Of a stretch of DNA of 64,000 nt, positions 35,754-41,357 are shown piece after piece. This stretch comes from Thermococcus sp. M39 (GTDB lineage: Archaea; Methanobacteriota_B; Thermococci; Thermococcales; Thermococcaceae). The notes beneath the pieces are model-generated. The model saw only the letters and a list, made by a program, of their open reading frames with translations. It was not told the DNA's origin and did no database searches. The translations under genes were made by a program, and so were the position numbers. Numbering within the stretch: position 1 is the first letter of the stretch; each line of letters opens with the position of its first letter. The DNA lies in assembly GCF_012027325.1 (NCBI RefSeq), contig NZ_SNUG01000004.1, forward strand, positions 62,001 to 126,000, written 5' to 3'.

Positions 35754-36116
35754 TTACTGACTTTTCAGCTTCAGGATTTCTGTTTCAGGAATCTTGTAGT
35801 GGAGGCCGACTTTAATTGCTCGAAGTTTGCCAGAACGGATGAGGTCACCGACAACTATCTGGCTAACACCGAGCATTTCAGCAGCTTCTCTGGTACTGAG
35901 GAGTATGTCCTTGGGAGGTTTCTCTTTCTTCAGTCGTTCAACTTCTTCTTCTGGTATCCAGTGATAAATTCTCCTTCCGTAGTGAATCTTGAGAGATGCA
36001 ACTCTGCCTTCCTCTATCCAGATATACACCACGTCAACTGAAACTCCTAGCATTCTTGCCAGTTCTCTCGGAGAGAGGTAGGGGCCTTCAGGCCTTGGAA
36101 TCTTTGGTGTTCGCAT
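35754..36116 (-). CDS. Double excisionase-type HTH protein 2
   Basis: A 120-residue paralogue of the protein at 34.6 kb: two helix-turn-helix domains, YLSPRELARMLGVSVDVVYI (about residues 13-32) and LLSTREAAEMLGVSQIVVGD (about 73-92), each followed by a wing with W/Y-x-I-P-E-x-E. It overlaps the end of the upstream LSm-like gene by 29 bases and is the last of a tight four-gene block with overlapping ends. GAGGGTGAGG precedes the ATG at 36116. Confidence 0.8.
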   Translation of the reverse strand: MRTPKIPRPEGPYLSPRELARMLGVSVDVVYIWIEEGRVASLKIHYGRRIYHWIPEEEVERLKKEKPPKDILLSTREAAEMLGVSQIVVGDLIRSGKLRAIKVGLHYKIPETEILKLKSQ

Positions 36117-36351
36117 TGTCCTCACCCTCCTTTGGTTGTTGTTCTGCCAACTTGATAACTCCAATCTTTCCTTTCCAAATGGCTAAGTACTCTGACTCCT
36201 TGGCTTTGCCGTTTGTGACAATTTTGCAGTTTTTGAGTGTGATGAATTGGCTAGTTTCCTGGACAAGCTTTCCCACATAGGTTGTTTTTTCAGTCCTGTC
36301 CATGATGATGACATTCTTCCGCCAGAATTGTTGAAATTCTGCCCATTTCAT
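36088..36351 (-). CDS. LSm/Sm-like small protein (second of a pair)
   Basis: An 87-residue protein. RKNVIIMDRTEKTTYVGKLV followed by QFITLKNCKIV (about residues 11-45) follows the strand pattern of the Sm1 motif, including the conserved glycine before the last strand, and WKGKIGVIKL (about 59-68) resembles Sm2. Together they suggest a five-stranded Sm fold. The last 18 residues are polar. It starts four bases inside the stop of the preceding, similar-looking gene. The fold call is from pattern only and is less clear than for its partner. Confidence 0.5.
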   Translation of the reverse strand: MKWAEFQQFWRKNVIIMDRTEKTTYVGKLVQETSQFITLKNCKIVTNGKAKESEYLAIWKGKIGVIKLAEQQPKEGEDNANTKDSKA

Positions 36352-36590
36352 CCTGCCTCACCTCTTGATTCCTCAAGGACAACTAGGTTCTGTATGAAGA
36401 GTTTTCTGACAACAGCGGCACGTCTGGTGGTGAATTTCCTGCTTCTAGGGGTTTTTATGTGGCATTCTGTCAAGTAGAGGAATGCCCAGTCCTCGTTTTC
36501 CAGTGTACCGACAAACACTCCTCCATCGTCCATCTTGATGCTAACCTTACAACCTTTGTACTTGTCAAGGAACTGGTATCTTGGCTTCAT
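36348..36590 (-). CDS. LSm/Sm-like small protein (first of a pair)
   Basis: An 80-residue protein whose residues 8-45 match the Sm1 motif well: YKGCKVSIKMDDGGVFVGTL then ENEDWAFLYLTECHI, with the conserved glycines and the D of the fourth-strand region. RKLFIQNLVVLEE (about 62-74) fits Sm2. Archaeal Sm proteins form heptameric rings that bind U-rich RNA. It overlaps both neighbours by four bases, so RHH-like, LSm-1 and LSm-2 proteins are made together. A role in viral or host RNA handling is inference. Confidence 0.6.
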   Translation of the reverse strand: MKPRYQFLDKYKGCKVSIKMDDGGVFVGTLENEDWAFLYLTECHIKTPRSRKFTTRRAAVVRKLFIQNLVVLEESRGEAG

Positions 36591-36751
36591 GCCTTGTCAC
36601 CTCCTCTAACTTTCTTCAAGAGGTCTTTCATGACTTCATCCCAAACCACAATCCTCCCAAGTTTCTTTTCCATCTCAAGTTTGTATTCTGCGAGTTTCTG
36701 CCTTGTCTCAAATGACACGGTTATGGTTGTTTCCTTTCTTGGGGTTTTCAT
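36587..36751 (-). CDS. Small ribbon-helix-helix-like protein
   Basis: A 54-residue protein: an N-terminal strand (KETTITVSFETRQKLAEYKL) followed by two helices, the layout of CopG/Arc-type ribbon-helix-helix DNA-binding proteins. The frame is open further upstream, but the ATG at 36751 follows a GGTGGAGG ribosome-binding site. It heads the minus-strand block RHH-LSm-LSm-HTH and lies about 100 bases from the operator cluster at 36850-36902, which it may bind. Confidence 0.65.
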   Translation of the reverse strand: MKTPRKETTITVSFETRQKLAEYKLEMEKKLGRIVVWDEVMKDLLKKVRGGDKA

Positions 36752-37115
36752 AACCTCCACCTCATCATGAATTAATGATTTCATGGTTTGTAGGCTTTTT
36801 GGACGGTTGTCATGACTCCATTTTCTTAACATTCGCCAGATATCAGTTTGAAAGTTAAGAAAAGCCCGGTAAGAATTCTTAACTTTCACTCTGTAAGTTA
36901 AGAATTCTGGGAGACCATTTGGCGACAGTGAGGAGAAGCAAAAGGTCTGATAGTGATTATTACCGAAAAACACTATGAAACCACTCCAAAAATCCTGTAA
37001 AGATTGAAAAAAAAAGCTTCAATTGGGAGGAGGGGACCCGAGTTTCCGGATTTCCGGAACAGCTTCGGGCTCCTCTTCTCCCTTACAAACCACAACTCCC
37101 GGGAGGTGAAAGGAA
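36752..37115. promoter_or_regulatory. Divergent control region with an operator cluster
   Basis: This 364-base gap separates the minus-strand block from the capsid-like gene. It holds GAAAGTTAAG (36850-36859), CTTAACTTTC (36878-36887) as its inverse, the near-palindrome gtaagaattcttaac (36869-36883), and GTAAGTTAAG (36893-36902). The right part includes a short direct repeat (tttccgga) and a GGAGGTGA site for the plus-strand gene. It probably controls the switch between the two transcription units. Confidence 0.6.
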
Positions 37116-37439
37116 GTGCTGGGATACTTGAAGTGGCTCTTGAGTAAGGACGAGGCTTTTACAGATATAGAAGTTGCAGGACGTGCAATGATGTACATTG
37201 GTATCTTGAGCTTGACCTTCGTCTTCCTTGGATACACAGCAAAGGTCACATTGGACAACATTAACGTCACAGACATTACCGCCTTGCCAATCTTTGGTGG
37301 GGTGTTCCAGCCTCTCAACAATGCAATGTCAGTAGGAGCGACAGTAATCCTACTGTTCTTCCTGATAATGGTCATCTACGCCTTGTGGAATGTCGTTCAG
37401 CAATTTGGAGCAGTAGGTTACGGCGCATACAGAGAGTAA
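37116..37439 (+). CDS. Small two-helix membrane protein (capsid-like)
   Basis: A 107-residue protein with a short amphipathic N-terminus and two hydrophobic helices (about residues 26-44 and 72-95) joined by a 27-residue polar loop containing NVT sites. Size and two-helix topology resemble the major coat proteins of spindle-shaped archaeal viruses, and the gene stands apart from the minus-strand genes as expected for a late gene. Homology is not demonstrated. The GTG start has GGAGGTGA six bases upstream. Confidence 0.65.
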   Translation: MLGYLKWLLSKDEAFTDIEVAGRAMMYIGILSLTFVFLGYTAKVTLDNINVTDITALPIFGGVFQPLNNAMSVGATVILLFFLIMVIYALWNVVQQFGAVGYGAYRE

Positions 37440-37477
37440 ATTTCTCCCTTGGAATTTTTCTTTTTTAGGTGGTCAAG

Positions 37478-37693
37478 ATGCTGGGAATTCTTGGGAGGAA
37501 AGTTGTCAAGACACCTCTTGACGAACTCCGGAAGTCCAGTGCACTGTTCAGAAAGATTGAAAAGTTGGAAAAGAAACGACAAAAACTGCTGGAAGAGAGG
37601 GCGAGGCTCATTCATGAAATCTGGCTGATTGACAGAGAGCTCAAGGAGATTGACAGACAGCTTGAGCTTCTGGAGAGGTTGGAAGGTTGGTAA
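37478..37693 (+). CDS. Coiled-coil protein downstream of the capsid-like gene
   Basis: A 71-residue protein; residues 25-70 form a continuous charged coiled coil (RKIEKLEKKRQKLLEERARL). The N-terminal 20 residues are basic. It follows the membrane protein gene by 38 bases with its own AGGTGG site, and its 3' end overlaps the integrase gene on the other strand. It may be a scaffold or minor virion protein; that is inference. Confidence 0.6.
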   Translation: MLGILGRKVVKTPLDELRKSSALFRKIEKLEKKRQKLLEERARLIHEIWLIDRELKEIDRQLELLERLEGW

Positions 37694-38639
37694 CCTTTGT
37701 TTCTTCACGGTTTTTTGTTGCTGTGGTCTGGTTACATCCGTAAAGAATGGTTGGAAAGCTAAGGGCTGTTTTCAACCTCCCTACATTCTCCCGATAGGCT
37801 TTCTTGGCCTGGTGAAAGAGGTTGATGTAGTGTGTTGCCAGTATGTCGCCTTGCTGGGAATGGCCAATCATGAACTTCACAACAGATTCTTGGACACCGC
37901 TCTCTATCATTTTGTTTATGAACCACTTTCTCGCATACTTCAGCGGCAAGCCTCGTTTGACGTAGTAACTCCCTACAGCATCATATGTGATTTTGATTCT
38001 CCTCAACTTTTCCGCTAACTCTATTGGCATGAAGACGTAATAGGAGATTTTGCTATTTCTCCTCCAGCCAAGCTCGTAGTAGGCTATGTTGTCGTCAATG
38101 TGGAGTTTGGCCTTGTCAAACTCATTCACCAACTTGATAGCTTCTTTCACTCTTATGCCACTGAAGAGGCAGAGAAGGCCAACAATCAGCATTTCTTCCC
38201 TTGTTACCCTGCTTAAGGCCTTCCTTACTTCCTCGTCACTCGGTAATCTGACGTCAATCCCGTCTGACCTTTCTTTCAAGAGTTTCAGGAGGCTTGAGGC
38301 AAATTGTTCACTAATCATGCCTCTCTCCAGTTGGAACCGGATTAGTGCTCTTACACTCCTAACAAACCAGTTCCAGCGTCCACTTTTGCCATTGTCGAGT
38401 TTGGAGAGGATTCCTCTTAAGTCAGCTGGGCTTGTGATGTCAGCCTCACCAAGATACTTGTCGAGGTAGCGGATATAGTCCCGAGCAACATCTTTGTTTA
38501 GTTTGTTGTTAAGGTAGCGAGCAAACTCCTCTCTGATTGGCAGATAAGTGAGTCTATCCCTGGTGTTGCTGGCTGTTTTGCGGTTTTGCTGACCCTCACA
38601 AGGCGGAGGTCCGGGGTTCGAATCCCCGCGGGCCCACCA
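37641..38639 (-). CDS. SSV-type integrase, C-terminal part (intC)
   Basis: The frame that enters the att core from intN continues without interruption from 38639 to 37641, 332 codons. The tyrosine recombinase domain shows the first catalytic arginine in LFSGIRVKEAIKL, a K-x-x-R version of the second motif (KYARKWF), and GHSQQGDILATHYINL with the nucleophilic tyrosine. A SAM-like N-terminal core-binding domain precedes it. As integrated this part lacks a start codon with promoter; an internal ATG at 38318 is available. Reconstituted length is 373 residues. Confidence 0.93.
   Translation of the reverse strand, partial: WWARGDSNPGPPPCEGQQNRKTASNTRDRLTYLPIREEFARYLNNKLNKDVARDYIRYLDKYLGEADITSPADLRGILSKLDNGKSGRWNWFVRSVRALIRFQLERGMISEQFASSLLKLLKERSDGIDVRLPSDEEVRKALSRVTREEMLIVGLLCLFSGIRVKEAIKLVNEFDKAKLHIDDNIAYYELGWRRNSKISYYVFMPIELAEKLRRIKITYDAVGSYYVKRGLPLKYARKWFINKMIESGVQESVVKFMIGHSQQGDILATHYINLFHQAKKAYRENVGRLKTALSFPTILYGCNQTTATKNREETKVTNLPTSPEAQAVCQSP
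38593..38639. other. attR (47-bp core, partial tRNA-Val)
   Basis: Exact copy of 29987-30033 (anticodon arm to CCA). The 5' half of the tRNA is absent here; sequence to the left is integrase gene. Confidence 0.95.
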
Positions 38640-39101
38640 TTACAGCCCTTACTTGCGCAAGCGCTGGCGGAAAGTTTCTGACTGTTCTGATGCCCAAGAT
38701 TCAACTTGTATGTTGCAGTTAATCTACCACTCTCAAATGGTTTCACCATTAAATGAGCTGTTTTTCAAGGTTTCACTCCAACACGGTGCCCAAAGGGTGC
38801 CAAGAGAAAATGAAACAATTTAATTATCCTAAAAACTGAAAAGTGAAACCAATTGATGCCTACTGAAATCTTGGATGACATACAAACTCTTTCTAGCAAT
38901 TTTTGATAGTTTAACCTTTTGATCAAACTTTGCTATGCAAAGTTTGCTATACTCTTAAACCCCCATAGTGGAGCTCCGCTCCACACATCGCTTTTTCTTA
39001 TCGAGGCTAAGACCTCTAATTTATGCTTTCACTTAAACTTTGCGCAAGCAAAGTAAAGCTTAAAAATCAAGCTTAAAAATCAAAGCACGGGGGGTGGAGA
39101 G
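38640..39101. repeat. Gene-free flank of the provirus with hairpin repeats
   Basis: No convincing gene in 462 bases. It contains AAACTTTGC-TAT-GCAAAGTTT (38925-38945), GTGGAGC-TCC-GCTCCAC (38968-38984) and AAACTTTGC/GCAAAGT (39035-39054), of the same kind as the hairpins near 28.8-29.06 kb. Just before the next gene the unit agcttaaaaatca occurs twice (39057-39081) and offers TATA-like boxes. Confidence 0.6.
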
Positions 39102-39245
39102 ATGGCGGTGTTGAAAGCAATAAAAGTCAAGGACAGAGACGGTGAGATATTCTTCAGATGCCCAAGATGTGGGATGGTCTTTAAGAGAAGCAAAGATTAT
39201 ATCAGGCACATAAACAGAGCACATGGCCATCTCTTTAAGAAGTGA
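39102..39245 (+). CDS. Small C2H2 zinc-finger protein
   Basis: A 47-residue protein with C-P-R-C-G at residues 20-24 and H-x4-H later (RHINRAHG), a classic C-x2-C-x12-H-x4-H zinc finger. The gene has a GGTGGAGAG ribosome-binding site and TATA-like boxes upstream. Small single-finger proteins of this type are common in Thermococcales and are presumed nucleic acid-binding. Too short for usual ORF cut-offs but well supported by the finger. Confidence 0.82.
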   Translation: MAVLKAIKVKDRDGEIFFRCPRCGMVFKRSKDYIRHINRAHGHLFKK

Positions 39246-39265
39246 GCTCTTTTCTTAATTTTTAT

Positions 39266-39325
39266 GGGGATGAGGAAACAGCCAGGACCCTGAGTGGTGA
39301 TGAGCGGTTGGGCTTACCCGACCTA
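39266..39325 (+). ncRNA. Candidate C/D-box sRNA
   Basis: Boxes occur in the right order and spacing for an archaeal C/D sRNA: C (ATGAGGA, 39270-39276), 13-base guide, D' (CTGA, 39290-39293), C' (GTGATGA, 39297-39303), 14-base guide, D (CCGA, 39318-39321). C and D each differ from consensus by one base. Such RNAs guide 2'-O-methylation with Nop5, fibrillarin and L7Ae; the first two are encoded at 59-61 kb. Target not determined. Confidence 0.5.
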
Positions 39326-40342
39326 CTCTTTAAGATTTATCTCCTTTATTAGCTTTACTATGAACGTCTTTCCAACTTTTTCCCTTGTAACCAGTTGCTT
39401 CTTCTCAAGCTCTTGGACTATTCTGCTCACTGTGGGTCTTGAGTATCCAGTCAGCTCTGGTAAGTCCTCCTGCTTTACTTTTCCACCCTTCTCGAGTATT
39501 GCTTTAACAACTATCCTTTCCTTTTCAGTTAGCACCTCAATTGGAACCCTGTTTGCTGCCCACTTCTTCTTTGCCCAGTAGAGAATTATTGGGACGGCAA
39601 TTGCAAGAGATAGCACGGCACCAATGACAACCCACGGAATTGGAGAAGGTTCTTTTGGTGGGGTTATTGTGATTGTTACATTTTTGCCATACCAGAAGAC
39701 TGAATATCCCATTTCCTCAAGTTTTTTCTCAATTTCCGGTGAAAGCCCAGCACCAATCATTATAACTTGCTTTGGATGGAGCTTTTTGAGTCCCTGAATA
39801 GCAAATTCTGATAAATCATTTTCTACAGTCAAGAGAAGTGGATAACCATAGTTCATTGCAAATCTCGCTGCAGCTAATGCTGATCCATAATCCAGCGCAC
39901 TTGCTAAAACAACTGTATCTGCACCATCTGGGTAAAAGTGAAGAGCTAGCTTTTCAGCAGTCTCTGTCCTTACATCTCCTCCTATTCTTGTAACACTGAA
40001 CCCAAGCGATAAAAGTTCATCTTCAACTTCCTTACTCACTGCGTTTGAGTTTCCAATGATCAGGACATTTTTCCATCCAAACTGCACGTATGACTGTAGC
40101 TGAGCCTTTGTTTTATCATCAAGCATTTGGGGATTTACAGGGAGAATTGGAATGTCAAGCTTTTTAGAATAGGGAAGAGCTACAATATAGTCAATTAAAT
40201 CATCGTTCCTAACAATTATTAAATCATATTGACGAGTGTTTTCCTGCGCTTTTACAGGAAGAAGAACGAAGCTCACCAGAGATACTGCCAGCAATATGAG
40301 CAGTGAAAGTGAGATCCAAATTTTATTCTTCAATCTTATCAC
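39323..40342 (-). CDS. Membrane-anchored winged-helix regulator with CW-binding-like extracellular domain
   Basis: A 339-residue protein with an unusual layout: a signal anchor (about 10-31), an extracellular region of about 185 residues whose repeated pattern (VLIIGNSNAVSKEVEDELLS; VIMIGAGLSPEIEKKLEEMG; TVVLASALDYGSALAAARFA) matches cell-wall-binding repeat 2 domains, a second membrane helix (about 236-257), and a cytoplasmic winged helix (EKERIVVKAILEKGGKVKQE, then GYSRPTVSRIVQELEKK). It could sense an S-layer or envelope signal and act on DNA directly. GGTGAT-like sequence precedes the start. Its 3' end touches the candidate sRNA. Confidence 0.8.
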   Translation of the reverse strand: MIRLKNKIWISLSLLILLAVSLVSFVLLPVKAQENTRQYDLIIVRNDDLIDYIVALPYSKKLDIPILPVNPQMLDDKTKAQLQSYVQFGWKNVLIIGNSNAVSKEVEDELLSLGFSVTRIGGDVRTETAEKLALHFYPDGADTVVLASALDYGSALAAARFAMNYGYPLLLTVENDLSEFAIQGLKKLHPKQVIMIGAGLSPEIEKKLEEMGYSVFWYGKNVTITITPPKEPSPIPWVVIGAVLSLAIAVPIILYWAKKKWAANRVPIEVLTEKERIVVKAILEKGGKVKQEDLPELTGYSRPTVSRIVQELEKKQLVTREKVGKTFIVKLIKEINLKE

Positions 40343-40386
40343 CAGAATAAAGCTAAAAGAAAAGAGTTTAAAAGGTTTTTTGAAGC

Positions 40387-41064
40387 TTAAAGCTCAAAGG
40401 TTTCTCCGGGCTTGAGGATTATGACTTCCGCTTTGTCGCCGACAAGCTTCTTGAATTCCTCTGGGTCTTGTGCAATTGGCGGCCAGGTGTTGTAGTGCAT
40501 TGGAATCACGTATTTGGGCTTTAACAATTCGACAGCCTTTGCTGCCTCTTTTGGTCCCATTGTGAAGTGTCCGCCTATTGGGAGCAGAGCAACATCAATT
40601 CCATAAAGCTCAGCAAACAGCTCCATGTCCTTAAAGACGTAGGTGTCTCCAGCGTGATAAATCTTTACGCCGTCAATCTCTACAATGTATCCACAGGCAT
40701 TACCCACCATGAATCCTTCCTCTGCTCCGCTTGAGTGCCAAGCTGGAACTTGGACAATCTTTACTCCATCAATCTCAGTTGGGCCGTAGTTCATCCCAAT
40801 TGTTGTTATGCCCTTGTTTTTCTCAACGAGGTAGTTCGCTATGTCGTACATTGCCACAATTTTTGCTCCAGTCTTCTGTGCGATTTTTACGGCATCACCA
40901 ACGTGGTCGCCATGCATGTGAGTGACTAAAATTAGGTCAATCTTATCAAAGTCCTCTGGCTTTGCAGCTGCAGCTGGATTCCCTGTTAAGAATGGGTCGA
41001 TGAGAATTCTCTTGCTTCCTTCAATCTCAAAGGCTGCATGTCCTAAAAACCTTATCTTCACCAT
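40387..41064 (-). CDS. UPF0173 metal-dependent hydrolase
   Basis: A 225-residue metallo-beta-lactamase-fold protein. It begins MVKIRFLGHAAFEIEG and contains THMHGDHVGDA (about residues 54-64), AGDTYVFKDMEL and VIPMHYNTWPPI, matching the UPF0173 family. The substrate is unknown. GGAGGTGATAAAA before the ATG at 41064 fixes the start; the longer open frame upstream is discarded. Confidence 0.9.
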   Translation of the reverse strand: MVKIRFLGHAAFEIEGSKRILIDPFLTGNPAAAAKPEDFDKIDLILVTHMHGDHVGDAVKIAQKTGAKIVAMYDIANYLVEKNKGITTIGMNYGPTEIDGVKIVQVPAWHSSGAEEGFMVGNACGYIVEIDGVKIYHAGDTYVFKDMELFAELYGIDVALLPIGGHFTMGPKEAAKAVELLKPKYVIPMHYNTWPPIAQDPEEFKKLVGDKAEVIILKPGETFEL

Positions 41065-41357
41065 TTTTATCACCTCCAGAAGCCCCATCAGAAATAATAA
41101 CAAAAGATTACTTAAACGTTTCGAAAAGCCAGCTAAAAATTTTTAGGATGAGAGGTATGTGTGGTATTGTTTTGGGTTTATTGATGTCTATCTAAATGAA
41201 AGATTTCCAGGTAAAACTTTACATATCTTTGCACATTAGTGTTGTTTTTGCCTCATTAGAGAATATTCTCCTTTATTTGTGCTCAAAACCGTCTAACTGT
41301 CTGTTTTCGGAAAACTTATATAGACTTTTACCGATGTAAAATTCGGTGATTGTAACA
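41065..41357 (+). promoter_or_regulatory. Intergenic region with promoter of the acsA-iorAB operon
   Basis: acttatatag (41309-41318) is a clear TATA box about 40 bases before the acsA start. A 15-codon frame at 41148-41195 resembles the first residues of class II glutamine amidotransferases (MCGIV) but ends at once. Nothing else is seen in this 293-base gap. Confidence 0.5.

Larger units (their letters stand above)
29987..38639. mobile_element. Integrated provirus/plasmid, 8,606 bp, in tRNA-Val
   Basis: Bounded by two exact copies of a 47-bp tRNA-derived core, with the integrase gene split between the ends, which is the SSV/TKV integration mode. One unit measures 8,606 bp (29987 to 38593). 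Cargo, read in the minus direction: ribbon-helix-helix-like, two LSm-like, HTH, unknown, HTH, D5-type helicase, a repeat-rich putative origin, an unknown, a P-loop ATPase and a membrane protein. Two genes on the plus strand encode a capsid-like two-helix membrane protein and a coiled coil. Gene overlaps and ribosome-binding sites are intact, and no stop or frameshift is seen in the core genes, so it could still be active. Confidence 0.93.

Noticed and set aside
37019-37375. Long minus-strand frame opposite the capsid-like gene
   Set aside because: It lies entirely antisense to the 107-residue membrane protein, which has a strong ribosome-binding site and sensible topology; the antisense product has no recognisable features.
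38498-38749. 83-codon minus-strand frame across attR
   Set aside because: It is out of frame with the integrase that demonstrably passes through the same core, and part of it is tRNA complement.
41148-41195. Fifteen-codon frame starting like a class II glutamine amidotransferase (MCGIV)
   Set aside because: Too short to support homology; no further amidotransferase-like sequence follows in any frame.
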